Shown here: piece after piece, positions 7,012-15,596 of the stretch
Layout: each line of letters begins with the position of its first letter
Position numbering within the stretch: the first letter of the stretch is position 1
NCBI RefSeq assembly: GCF_047501535.1
Contig: NZ_JAZDRJ010000015.1
Coordinates: 1-64,000 of the forward strand
DNA from: Yanghanlia sp047501535
GTDB taxonomy: Bacteria > Pseudomonadota > Gammaproteobacteria > Burkholderiales > Burkholderiaceae_B
DNA: 64,000 nt
Direction of reading: 5' to 3'
Notes under the pieces: generated by a model
What the model saw: only the letters and a program-made list of their open reading frames with translations
Databases searched by the model: none
Told to the model about the DNA's origin: nothing
Position numbers and translations under genes: made by a program

Positions 7012-8967
7012 ATGGCCGCAGGCCCACACGCCGACTCACTTTTTTGGCGCTCGCTTGAAAAGCGAATCCGAACAGAATGGCTGGCGATCACTGTAGCCAC
7101 TTTGTTGGCAACAGTGCTACTCAGCCTTCACAGTGAAACAACCGGCCTGAGCCGGCTGGATCAAACCTTTTACGATGGCGTCATGCGGGCCAGCACATCC
7201 ACCGAGGCGCCCGACGATATTGTCATCATCGCCATTGACGACGGCAGCATCGAAGCACTCGGCCACTGGCCCTGGCGCCGCCATGTCCATGCGCAACTGC
7301 TTGATCGCCTAAGCCAAGCGCGACGCGTCGGTTTTGATATTGTCTTCAGCGAGCCTAACCTCGATTTTCCGGAAGACGACGCCCTACTGGCTGAGGCCAT
7401 CAGGCGGCATGGCCGCGTCGTCTTGCCCACCATCATCGTCGATGACTCGGTGGATGGCACCCGCCTTCAAACCCCCATGGCCCCCCTGGCCGACGCCGCC
7501 TCCGGGCTGGGCTACATCAATATCTACCCACACAGCGATGGGACGGTGCGCACGCTTACGCTCTCGCACACTCTGCCATCGGGTCAGCAGGCTCACCACT
7601 TTTCAGCCGAGATGATGGGAGAAAGCACACCCCCCCCAGGTCAACCCGGCGAGTCTTTTTTAATCCCCTATGCGGGGCCGGCGGGCCATTTCTCTTTTTA
7701 TCCGTACGCAGCGGTACTTCATGGCGATATACCCGCCGAACACTTCCATGATCGCCTGGTGCTGGTAGGCGCTTGGAGCTCGGGTCTGGGCGACACCTTC
7801 CCCACCCCATTGACGCGACATGGTGAAACCATGGCCGGTGTGGAAATCCTGGCTAATGGAATGCTCGCGCTTGAAAACGGGAACTGGATACGCACTATTC
7901 CCGCTTGGCTCACTGCCTTGTTGAGTTGTTTGCCGGTTCTTTTGTTATGCCTGGCATTCCGGCGACTCTCGCCACGACACTCTTTACTGGCAACCTTTTT
8001 CCTCATTGTGTGCTGGTGTGCTGCGTCGGCGATTTTGCTGTTCGTCGGCCACATCTGGATGCCGGTGACGGCCGGGCTGATCGGTATCGCTCTTGCGTTT
8101 CCCTTGTGGAGCTGGCGAAGTCAGGAAGCGTCCTTACAGCACATTGACCAGGAGCTGCTAGCTTTGCAACAGGTCACAGCTTGGGACTCTACACACAGCG
8201 AACGCAACGGCGTCGGTGCTTTCTATGACCATTCGCTGCCTACCCGAGTCAGGCGCTTGCATCAGGCAATCGCCCGCTTCCGACATGTGCAACAAAAGCG
8301 GGAGGAGACGCTGCGTTTTCTTTCGCACGATATGCGCGCGCCCCAGAGTGCAATTTTGGCGCTCATAGAAATGCAACGGCGTGAGCCTGAATTGCGTAGC
8401 GAACGAGAGGTACTGGAACGGATAAAACGCCGGGCCGTAGACACCCTGGAGCTGATGGACGGTTTTGTTCAGGTGGAACGAGCCGAAGTGGTGTCGCTTA
8501 ACCTAAAAGCCATTGAGTTAAGCGGCTTGCTACACGAAGCGTGCGACAGCCTTTGGGAATTGGCCCACCACCGTAGCATTACCCTCTCGACGGATGATCT
8601 ACCTGATGAAGCCTGGGTTGAAGGTGATCACAAATTATTGAGCCGGGTGCTGCGCAACCTACTGGATAACGCCATCAAATACAGCCCAGATCACACAGAG
8701 ATTCGCTGCCGGATTACTCGGGAAGGACAAAGTTGGCGCGTTGCCATCGAAGACCAGGGGTTCGGTATGGCCCCCGAGCAGTTGGAGCGCATCTTCGAGC
8801 CCTTTACCCGAGTTACCTCCGCTGCCCCCGATCACCCCAGCGGCGCTGGTTTAGGCTTGGCCTTCGCGCGTACCACGATCTTGCGACACGGAGGCACGAT
8901 ATCTGCCGATAGTCGCGAAGGCAAAGGCTCCACATTCTCCATTATCTTGCCCGCCTTAGACTCCTGA
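7012..8967 (+). CDS. CHASE2-domain sensor histidine kinase
   Basis: Membrane sensor kinase of 651 residues. A first membrane segment (about 25-45) is followed by an extracytoplasmic CHASE2 domain (about 50-285). Then come hydrophobic segments (about 295-375), a HisKA domain with phospho-acceptor His439 in FLSHDMRAP, and an HATPase domain with the N box NLLDNAIKYS, G1 DQGFGM and G2 GAGLGLA. Its start is 4 bp after the FecR gene, so all three genes form one operon. It should phosphorylate the upstream response regulator. The signal is not known for this family. A terminator-like hairpin follows at 9054. Confidence 0.93.
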   Translation: MAAGPHADSLFWRSLEKRIRTEWLAITVATLLATVLLSLHSETTGLSRLDQTFYDGVMRASTSTEAPDDIVIIAIDDGSIEALGHWPWRRHVHAQLLDRLSQARRVGFDIVFSEPNLDFPEDDALLAEAIRRHGRVVLPTIIVDDSVDGTRLQTPMAPLADAASGLGYINIYPHSDGTVRTLTLSHTLPSGQQAHHFSAEMMGESTPPPGQPGESFLIPYAGPAGHFSFYPYAAVLHGDIPAEHFHDRLVLVGAWSSGLGDTFPTPLTRHGETMAGVEILANGMLALENGNWIRTIPAWLTALLSCLPVLLLCLAFRRLSPRHSLLATFFLIVCWCAASAILLFVGHIWMPVTAGLIGIALAFPLWSWRSQEASLQHIDQELLALQQVTAWDSTHSERNGVGAFYDHSLPTRVRRLHQAIARFRHVQQKREETLRFLSHDMRAPQSAILALIEMQRREPELRSEREVLERIKRRAVDTLELMDGFVQVERAEVVSLNLKAIELSGLLHEACDSLWELAHHRSITLSTDDLPDEAWVEGDHKLLSRVLRNLLDNAIKYSPDHTEIRCRITREGQSWRVAIEDQGFGMAPEQLERIFEPFTRVTSAAPDHPSGAGLGLAFARTTILRHGGTISADSREGKGSTFSIILPALDS

Positions 8968-8969
8968 TT

Positions 8970-8985
8970 GTTCCATATATGGAAC
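8970..8985. promoter_or_regulatory. perfect 16-bp palindrome
   Basis: GTTCCATATATGGAAC is fully self-complementary. It starts 2 bp after the kinase stop codon, upstream of the hydroquinone reductase gene. It has the form of a dimeric repressor site, but no regulator can be named. Confidence 0.35.
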
Positions 8986-9019
8986 TATAAACCAGTAAAA
9001 ACTCTATATAACTTCCTTT

Positions 9020-9038
9020 TTCATTCCAATAGAATGAA
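9020..9038. promoter_or_regulatory. inverted repeat, possible LysR-type operator
   Basis: TTCATTC (9020-9026) and GAATGAA (9032-9038) are perfect arms around a 5-bp centre, containing the T-N11-A pattern of LysR-type sites. It lies in the gap before the glutathionyl-hydroquinone reductase gene. A hairpin terminator lies between this site and the gene, so its target is unclear. Confidence 0.3.
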
Positions 9039-9053
9039 CCTATTCATTCATGC

Positions 9054-9083
9054 AAAAGCCTTCGGAACGAACAAGGCTTTTCG
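9054..9083 (+). terminator. hairpin terminator after the kinase operon
   Basis: AAAAGCCTT (9054-9062) pairs with AAGGCTTTT (9073-9081) across a 10-nt loop. It has the A-stem-T form of a bidirectional intrinsic terminator. The next gene starts only 20 bp later, with ribosome site AAGGAAAGGA. Confidence 0.6.
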
Positions 9084-9103
9084 CGTCGACGTAAGGAAAG
9101 GAT

Positions 9104-10090
9104 ATGGGACTTTTAATAGACGGCAAATGGCATGACCAGTGGTATGACACTGAAAGCACCGGCGGCCGCTTTGTGCGCAGCGACGCTCAGTTTCGCAACT
9201 GGGTCACCCCAGATGGCGCGCCTGGCCCCAGCGGCGAAGGCGGATTCAAGGCAGAAGCGGGACGCTACCATTTATATGTTTCACTGGCCTGCCCATGGGC
9301 AAACCGCGTACTCATCCTACGCGCCTTGAAGGGGCTGGAAAACATGATCAGCGTATCGGTTGTAAACCCCTATATGGCAGAAAACGGTTGGACCTTCGAG
9401 CCCGACCCCGGCGTGGTGGCCGACCCGGTCAACCACGCGCAATACCTGTATCAAGTGTATTTACATGCACAACCAGAATACAGCGGACGAGTTACGGTAC
9501 CTGTACTCTGGGATTTACAGCGCAATACCATTGTGAGTAACGAATCTGCCGAAATCATCCGCATGCTTAATTCCGCGTTCGATGGCTTAGGCGCCCGTGA
9601 AGGCGATTATGCGCCTGCGGAATTGCTGCCCAAGATTGATGCCATCAATGAGGATATCTATGACAGCATTAACAATGGTGTCTACAAAGTGGGATTTTCT
9701 ACGAGTCAGGAAGTTTATGAGCAGGAAGTCACCAAGCTGTTTGGCGCGCTAGACAGGCTGGAAACTTTGCTGGGCCAACAGCGCTACCTGGTGGGTGAGC
9801 GCATTACCGAAGCCGACTGGCGCCTGTTCACGACATTGATTCGTTTCGACGCGGTGTATCACGGCCACTTCAAATGCAACCTGAAGCGACTGGTCGACTA
9901 CCCCAACCTCTGGAGCTACACCCGCGAGCTATACCAGTGGCCGGGCGTGGCCTCAACGGTCAACTTCGACCACATCAAACAGCATTATTACCGTAGCCAC
10001 GCGAGCATCAACCCCACCGGCATTGTACCGCTCGGCCCAATACTCGACCTGGAGCGCGCGCCCGATCGCAAAATGGACACAGCAGCCTAG
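9104..10090 (+). CDS. yqjG: glutathionyl-hydroquinone reductase (Xi-class GST, YqjG-like)
   Basis: Cytoplasmic enzyme that removes glutathione from glutathionylated hydroquinones. The 328 residues include the thioredoxin-like motif SLACPWANR, with catalytic Cys63 at the same place as in E. coli YqjG. The all-helical C-terminal domain has the ITEADWRLFTTLIRFD pattern of this family. A strong ribosome site precedes the ATG. The pirin-like gene follows after 9 bp. Paired quinone-acting enzymes suggest an aromatic or oxidative-stress detoxification unit. Confidence 0.93.
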   Translation: MGLLIDGKWHDQWYDTESTGGRFVRSDAQFRNWVTPDGAPGPSGEGGFKAEAGRYHLYVSLACPWANRVLILRALKGLENMISVSVVNPYMAENGWTFEPDPGVVADPVNHAQYLYQVYLHAQPEYSGRVTVPVLWDLQRNTIVSNESAEIIRMLNSAFDGLGAREGDYAPAELLPKIDAINEDIYDSINNGVYKVGFSTSQEVYEQEVTKLFGALDRLETLLGQQRYLVGERITEADWRLFTTLIRFDAVYHGHFKCNLKRLVDYPNLWSYTRELYQWPGVASTVNFDHIKQHYYRSHASINPTGIVPLGPILDLERAPDRKMDTAA

Positions 10091-10099
10091 GAGATACAC

Positions 10100-10798
10100 A
10101 TGCTAGAAATCAGAAAAAGCGAAGATCGCGGCGTCGCCGAACATGGCTGGTTGAGTTCCCGCCACTCGTTTTCATTTGCCAATTATTACGACCCTGAGCA
10201 CATGGGCTTTGGGCCTTTGCGAGTCATCAATGAAGACCGGGTGCAAGGCGGCGGCGGTTTCGGTGCACACGGCCATAACGACATGGAAATTATCTCCTAT
10301 GTTCTGGACGGCGCACTGGAGCACAAAGACAGCATGGGCACGGGTTCCGTTATTCGTTACGGCAGTGTGCAGAGAATGAGTGCGGGCAGTGGTGTGATGC
10401 ACAGCGAATACAACCACTCGCGCACTGAGCCCGTTCATTTTCTGCAGATCTGGATTCTGCCGGACCAGCAAGGCCTGCCACCCAGCTATGAAGAAAAACA
10501 CTTCGACAGGGCTGCCAAACAAGGGCGATGGTGCTTGATTGCCTCACCGGATGGCCGGGAAGGTTCTGTACGCATCCACCAAGAGGCGGCGTTGTACGCA
10601 GCGATACTGGATGGTAACGACACGTTGGATTTCGCGCTTTCCAACGAACGTCGTGGCTACTTGCATGTGGCCCTGGGCGAAGCGACGATCAATGGCATAC
10701 CGCTAAAGGCGGGCGATGCGCTTAAAGCCACCAACGAAACAAAGATCACGGTGACGGAGGCCAAAAACGCAGAGTTGCTGCTGTTTGACCTGCCTTAA
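10100..10798 (+). CDS. pirin family protein (YhhW-like)
   Basis: Bicupin of 232 residues. The N-terminal cupin shows the metal ligands of YhhW: His57 and His59 in GAHGHNDME, then His101 and Glu103 in GVMHSEYN. E. coli YhhW has quercetinase activity, but the natural substrate here is unknown. The gene starts 9 bp after the glutathionyl-hydroquinone reductase, with ribosome site GGAGAT, so the two are co-transcribed. It is convergent with the next gene. No clear terminator is seen in the 26-bp gap. Confidence 0.92.
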   Translation: MLEIRKSEDRGVAEHGWLSSRHSFSFANYYDPEHMGFGPLRVINEDRVQGGGGFGAHGHNDMEIISYVLDGALEHKDSMGTGSVIRYGSVQRMSAGSGVMHSEYNHSRTEPVHFLQIWILPDQQGLPPSYEEKHFDRAAKQGRWCLIASPDGREGSVRIHQEAALYAAILDGNDTLDFALSNERRGYLHVALGEATINGIPLKAGDALKATNETKITVTEAKNAELLLFDLP

Positions 10799-10824
10799 AA
10801 AGCGCTTGCCCACCCTAACAGGAA

Positions 10825-11874
10825 TCAGGGCGCCGGATTCGGATACAGCTGGTAAATGGCTTTGATGCCGTCCAGCACTTCTTTCGACAATTTCACGGAC
10901 ATACTGTCGATATTTTCCTTAAGCTGTTCCAGGTTGGTGGCGCCAATCAGGTTGCTTGTGACAAACGGCTGCTGATTCACAAACGCCAAGGCCAACGTAG
11001 CAGGAGACAGGCCGTGATCCCGCGCCAGCTTCACATATTCGGTCACCGCAGGTTCCACCTGCGGTTTGGAGTAACGGTCAAATCGCGTATACCGGGTCAG
11101 GCGCGCACCTTCGGGCCGCGCACCATTCAGGTATTTGCCCGCCAGCACCCCCATAGCCAGCGGCGAATACGCCAACAGCCCCACCCCATCTAGATGGCTG
11201 AACTCCGACAGCCCGTTCTCGTAAATACGATTCAGCAGGTTGTAGGGGTTCTGAATCGAAACGATGCGAGGCATCCCCTTGGTTTCAGCGAACTTTAGAT
11301 ACTGCGCCACCCCCCAGGGAGTTTCATTCGATACGCCAACGTGGCGCACCTTTCCCGCCTTGACGAAATCTTCCAGCACGCCCAGCGTTTCTTCAATCGG
11401 CACGGAGCCCGTATCTTCCCGCCAAGGGTAGCCGGGCCGGCCAAATGCAGTCGTGGTTCGATCTGGCCAATGTAACTGGTAGAGATCAAGGTAATCAGTC
11501 TGCAAACGCTTCAGGCTTTCATCCAGCGCCGCCGTCATATTTTTTCTATCTAAACGCGTGTTGCCATCGCGAATGTGGCCTGGGCGTTTGGGGTCGGTGC
11601 TGGGCCCGGCCACCTTGCTGGCCAGAACAATATCGTTGCGGCGCCCTGTCTTGGCCAGCCACGTACCGATATAAGTTTCAGTCAGGCCCTGAGTTTGTGC
11701 TGAAGGCGGCACGGGATACATCTCTGCTGTATCTACAAAGTTAATACCTCGTGATAAAGCGTAATCAAGCTGCTCGTGAGCTTCAGCTTCGGTGTTCTGT
11801 TCACCCCACGTCATGGTGCCCAGTCCGATCAGGCTGACTTCAATATCAGTATGACCAAGTTTGCGATATTCCAA
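10825..11874 (-). CDS. aldo/keto reductase, Tas-like
   Basis: NADPH-dependent reductase with a TIM-barrel fold, 349 residues. The catalytic tetrad is visible: Asp48 and Tyr53 in VDTAEMY, Lys87 in LASKV, and His in LYQLHWPDR. The insertions and the end EVLDGIKAIYQLYPNPAP match the Tas subgroup of E. coli, a long-chain aldo/keto reductase. The substrate is not known. The gene stands alone, 58 bp downstream of the baeRF3 gene on the same strand. Confidence 0.92.
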   Translation of the reverse strand: MEYRKLGHTDIEVSLIGLGTMTWGEQNTEAEAHEQLDYALSRGINFVDTAEMYPVPPSAQTQGLTETYIGTWLAKTGRRNDIVLASKVAGPSTDPKRPGHIRDGNTRLDRKNMTAALDESLKRLQTDYLDLYQLHWPDRTTTAFGRPGYPWREDTGSVPIEETLGVLEDFVKAGKVRHVGVSNETPWGVAQYLKFAETKGMPRIVSIQNPYNLLNRIYENGLSEFSHLDGVGLLAYSPLAMGVLAGKYLNGARPEGARLTRYTRFDRYSKPQVEPAVTEYVKLARDHGLSPATLALAFVNQQPFVTSNLIGATNLEQLKENIDSMSVKLSKEVLDGIKAIYQLYPNPAP

Positions 11875-11932
11875 GATTCATGCTCCGGTTACGATTGCTA
11901 GAAAAACAGGGCGCCGCCCTACTTGCTTATCG

Positions 11933-13054
11933 TTAATGCGGGTAACGCAAAATTGCTGCAAGGTCGTGGCCACCAGGAATATCTTCCCGTCTGACCCCGA
12001 ACACCGTTGCACCACTGGCGAACGCCCGAGCGGTGATCTCATCAATCACCCCATACGCTTTAGCGTCATCTGTTTGCACGAAGGATACCTCGCCCGTTTC
12101 CTCATCTACAAATCCGGGCACGACGGCATCGATATCGACCAACAAGGTTTGAATAGCACCAAATGTCGCGGCGCGTGCAGCATCGGAAATGTCCGTTGTG
12201 GTGCGACGCTGGCCGACACGCTTTTCAAACAGTGCTTTGATGTCTGCGATCTGGCCGGCGTAAGCGTTATCGAGAACGGGCCGTGCCCGGGCCGTCAGTT
12301 CAGCTTCCGTCAAGCGATCAGGGCTTTCTGAGATGGTCTCAGCCAATAGATGCGGGTAGGAACAGATTTGCTTGAAGAGGTCTGCCAGTCGCCCGGTTGC
12401 CGCCAGAACCAAAGGCGTCTCGCGCCCTGCAAGAATGGGCCGCAGTGCTGAATCAACCAAACGGACATATTGCTGCAACCTGACGTTATGGCCTTCCTTC
12501 CCATAGCTGCGGCCGCTGAACACCCGCTCGTCGCTGGGAATCGGGCCAACCGACGACGCCATATCATCGGGCAAGGCTTGTACCTCGATTTCTTTAGCCG
12601 GCTGATCGGCATTCATCTCGAACAAGCGCACGGCGTTTTCTGAAAGCGTCAGAATGAAGGCAGCATGGGGAAACGTGACGGCACGGAACAGCGGCTTGAG
12701 ATGGAACCTGTCAGCCACCTGCACCATAGACGTCAAATCATTTGCGAGCCGATAAGTCCGAATGCTGTCAGGCGTAGCGAAAACAGCCAGACTGCTCGCC
12801 TGGAAACGCCAGAATTTATCATCGTCCAGAAGATCATTGAGGTGCCCCAAAAGCGCGGCTAACCGGCGTTTATCGAACCCGGATTTTTCCAGCTGCGCAT
12901 GCGCTTCTTTGATGAGGTTGCCCAATTGGATCCGCGTTGCCTGAACTTCCTGTGTGACAGGTGTCGTTTTCAAATAGATGGAAACGCATGCATCCGAACG
13001 CTGACTAGCCAGCAAAGAAAATTCGTTTCGGGTTGGAATATCAACATAAAGCAT
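11933..13054 (-). CDS. baeRF3-type release-factor-like protein
   Basis: A 373-residue protein of the bacterial archaeo-eukaryotic release factor-like group (baeRF family 3). The start DIPTRNEFSLLASQRSDACV, then SIYLKTTPV, the central FILTLSENAVRLFEMN and the end GATVFGVRREDIPGGHDLAAILRYPH are the recognisable landmarks. The fold resembles eRF1 middle and C-terminal domains. A role in ribosome rescue or RNA handling has been suggested for the family, but no function is proven. It is a single gene with no operon partner. A purine-rich AGGGAGCT precedes the ATG. Confidence 0.75.
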   Translation of the reverse strand: MLYVDIPTRNEFSLLASQRSDACVSIYLKTTPVTQEVQATRIQLGNLIKEAHAQLEKSGFDKRRLAALLGHLNDLLDDDKFWRFQASSLAVFATPDSIRTYRLANDLTSMVQVADRFHLKPLFRAVTFPHAAFILTLSENAVRLFEMNADQPAKEIEVQALPDDMASSVGPIPSDERVFSGRSYGKEGHNVRLQQYVRLVDSALRPILAGRETPLVLAATGRLADLFKQICSYPHLLAETISESPDRLTEAELTARARPVLDNAYAGQIADIKALFEKRVGQRRTTTDISDAARAATFGAIQTLLVDIDAVVPGFVDEETGEVSFVQTDDAKAYGVIDEITARAFASGATVFGVRREDIPGGHDLAAILRYPH

Positions 13055-13132
13055 AAGAGCTCCCTCATGATTTCTTTTCTACCTATTTCTAGCGAGAAAC
13101 GGTAGAAATGGTTGTCGGGCCAAAGTTCATGA

Positions 13133-13243
13133 TACTTGATCGAAGTTCTGGAAGAGCTTCCCGGTGTGCCAGAACGCATGCTGCAAGAAAAATTTCCAGC
13201 GGACTTCCGTGCGTACGAGCAAAAAGTGCGCCGCTGGCTGTAG
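13133..13243 (+). pseudogene. C-terminal remnant resembling an isoprenylcysteine carboxyl methyltransferase family protein
   Basis: A short open stretch without a start reads LIEVLEELPGVPERMLQEKF and then PADFRAYEQKVRRWL before the TAG. The pattern of Glu-x-Met-Leu, Phe-x-x-x-Phe-x-x-Tyr and a basic RRWL end is typical of the extreme C terminus of membrane-bound ICMT-family methyltransferases. The rest of such a gene is absent upstream. It lies in the 419-bp gap between the baeRF3 and mesX genes. The rest of this gap shows no gene, and I see no recognisable riboswitch there. Confidence 0.35.
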
Positions 13244-13473
13244 CGCAAGCATGGTGCTGTGCGTAGAGCACTGACGCGCCACCTGCTGAAAAACTGGGCT
13301 GCGCCGCGACTGATGAGCAGCACTAATCATTCAATGAAATCAAATCACTTTTATTCACCCGTCGAGTGCACCTAGAATGGCTCACTTCATTCAATACAAA
13401 AACCAATGAAGAAATCCAGGATCGCAGACAAGCCATCCACTGGATTACGCATTGGAATCAGGCAGCAACCACC

Positions 13474-14454
13474 ATGCAAACAGAACTTAAATTCACTATC
13501 AAAAATACACGTTTTGATGAGAATTACCGACCTGCTGAAAGCACGCGGGCTACCACGAACTTCGCTAATCTAGCCAGAGGAGAAGACCGCCAGAAAAATT
13601 TGCGTGGCGCCCTCAGCATGATTAACAACCGTTTCAACTCGCTCGCCCACTGGGATAACCCAGAAGGCGACCGCTATAGCGTAGACCTAGATATTGTCAC
13701 TGTTGAAATGGGCATTGCCGCCGAAACCAATAGTACCCTACCCTTAATTGAAATTCTGAAAACCAGCATTATTGACAAGCACAACAACCAGCGCATTGAT
13801 GGAATTCCCGGGCACAATTTCTCTTCTTACATCAGAGATTACGATTTCAGCGTTCTGCTGCAAGAACACAACAAAAACCAAGCTGAATTCAGCGTGCCAG
13901 AAGATTTTGGCGATTTACACGGAAAATTATTCAACTGCTTCGTAAAGTCGAACACATACCAGGAACACTTCAACAAAAACCCGGTTGTGTGCCTGAGCGT
14001 ATCCAGCACCAAGGTTTATCATCAAACTGAAAACCACCACCCTATTTTGGGTGTTGAATATCGACAAGACGAGTACTCATTGACCGATGAGTACTTCAAG
14101 AAAATGGGCATGAAGGTAAGGTACTTCATGCCGGCAGGAAGCACCGCACCATTCGCCTTCTATTTCTTTGGTGATTTGCTAAGCGATTACAGCAACCTAG
14201 AGCTCATTAGCCTGATCAGCACGATGGATACTTTTCAGAAAATCTATCGGCCAGAAATTTACAACGCAAATTCCGTGGCAGGAAAGTGCTACCAGCCCAG
14301 CCTGACCCACCAAGACTATTCGCTTACAAAAATTGTGTACGATCGGGAGGAGCGTAGCCAATTAGCTGTCGATCAAGGACGGTTTGCCGAAGAGTACGTC
14401 ATCAAACCCTACTACACCGTTCTGAATCAATGGGCGGAAAATTACGCCGCCTGA
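13474..14454 (+). CDS. mesX: MesX, DUF1852 putative oxygenase needed by MesD methionine synthase
   Basis: DUF1852 protein of 326 residues. Family members begin with a strand then FDENYxP and TTNFANLARG, as here (FTIKNTRFDENYRPAEST, TTNFANLARGEDR). I therefore take ATG 13474 as the start. The open frame runs 36 codons further upstream, but that stretch does not look like this family. Published genetics on folate-independent methionine synthases shows that MesD depends on MesX, thought to be an oxygenase. The mesD gene follows after 27 bp, as expected. The upstream ribosome site is weak. Confidence 0.88.
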   Translation: MQTELKFTIKNTRFDENYRPAESTRATTNFANLARGEDRQKNLRGALSMINNRFNSLAHWDNPEGDRYSVDLDIVTVEMGIAAETNSTLPLIEILKTSIIDKHNNQRIDGIPGHNFSSYIRDYDFSVLLQEHNKNQAEFSVPEDFGDLHGKLFNCFVKSNTYQEHFNKNPVVCLSVSSTKVYHQTENHHPILGVEYRQDEYSLTDEYFKKMGMKVRYFMPAGSTAPFAFYFFGDLLSDYSNLELISLISTMDTFQKIYRPEIYNANSVAGKCYQPSLTHQDYSLTKIVYDREERSQLAVDQGRFAEEYVIKPYYTVLNQWAENYAA

Positions 14455-14481
14455 CCCACCTAGAACCGATTATCCATCACC

Positions 14482-15510
14482 ATGAAAAAACTATTACCTA
14501 CTTCTACTGCCGGCAGCTTGCCTAAACCCTCCTGGCTTGCTGAGCCCGAGAAACTCTGGTCACCCTGGAAACTGCAGAACGGCGAACTCGTAGAAGGAAA
14601 GCAAGATGCTCTGCGCATCGCCTTGCTGGAGCAGCAAGTGGCCGGCATTGACATCGTCAGCGATGGCGAACAAACGCGGCAGCATTTCGTGACGACGTTC
14701 ATCGAACACCTCGAAGGCGTCGATTTCGAAAAACGCGAGACCGTTAAAATTCGCGATCGTTACGATGCAAGCGTGCCAACGGTGGTGGGCGCCGTCGCTC
14801 GCCAAAAACCCGTTTTTGTGGAAGATGCCAAGTTTCTGCGTCAGCAGACAAAGCAACCTATCAAGTGGGCACTGCCCGGCCCCATGACCATGATTGACAC
14901 GCTTTACGATGCCCACTACAAAAGCCGGGAAAAACTGGCTTGGGAATTCGCAAAAATCCTCAATCAGGAAGCCAAAGAACTGGAAGCGGCCGGTGTCGAT
15001 ATCATTCAGTTCGACGAACCCGCATTCAATGTGTTCTTTGACGAAGTCAACGACTGGGGCATCGCCACCCTGGAACGCGCTATTGAGGGCTTGAAATGTG
15101 AAACCGCAGTTCACATCTGCTATGGCTACGGAATCAAAGCGAATATCGATTGGAAAAATTCGCTGGGTTCAGAATGGCGACAATACGAAGAAGCCTTTCC
15201 CAAGCTACAACAATCTAATATCGACCTTATCTCGCTGGAATGCCATAACTCGCGGGTCCCCATGGACCTCATTGAACTCATACGGGGCAAGAAAGTGATG
15301 GTGGGGGCGATTGATGTCGCAAACAACCGCATTGAAACGCCCGAAGAAGTCGCCGACACCTTGCGCAAAGCCCTTAAGTTCGTCGACGCAGACAAACTTT
15401 ACCCATGCACCAACTGCGGCATGGCTCCGTTGTCCCGCTCCGTGGCACGCGGCAAATTGAATGCATTAAGCGCAGGCGCAGAAATCATCCGCACCGAACT
15501 CTCGACCTAA
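14482..15510 (+). CDS. mesD: MesD, core (folate-independent) methionine synthase
   Basis: A 342-residue MetE C-terminal-type barrel that lacks the N-terminal half of MetE. Zinc and homocysteine ligands are visible: His and Cys in AVHICYGYG, Glu in SLECHNSR, and Cys in YPCTNCGM. MesD-type enzymes make methionine from homocysteine without methyl-tetrahydrofolate and need MesX and oxygen. The true methyl donor is unresolved. It lies directly after mesX and upstream of a flavin reductase gene. The start MKKLLPTSTAGSLPKPSWL matches the family. Confidence 0.9.
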   Translation: MKKLLPTSTAGSLPKPSWLAEPEKLWSPWKLQNGELVEGKQDALRIALLEQQVAGIDIVSDGEQTRQHFVTTFIEHLEGVDFEKRETVKIRDRYDASVPTVVGAVARQKPVFVEDAKFLRQQTKQPIKWALPGPMTMIDTLYDAHYKSREKLAWEFAKILNQEAKELEAAGVDIIQFDEPAFNVFFDEVNDWGIATLERAIEGLKCETAVHICYGYGIKANIDWKNSLGSEWRQYEEAFPKLQQSNIDLISLECHNSRVPMDLIELIRGKKVMVGAIDVANNRIETPEEVADTLRKALKFVDADKLYPCTNCGMAPLSRSVARGKLNALSAGAEIIRTELST

Positions 15511-15596
15511 CCCCCAGGGAAAGCACAGCCATGGCCTGCCTCTACCGTATTCACCAAAATGGTAGGGGCAGCCGGGCGCGGAAACACCCCTATTAA

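Noticed and set aside
13244..13473. A methionine-related riboswitch or MetR site upstream of mesX
   Set aside because: No conserved riboswitch core or clear TGAA-N5-TTCA repeat is visible.
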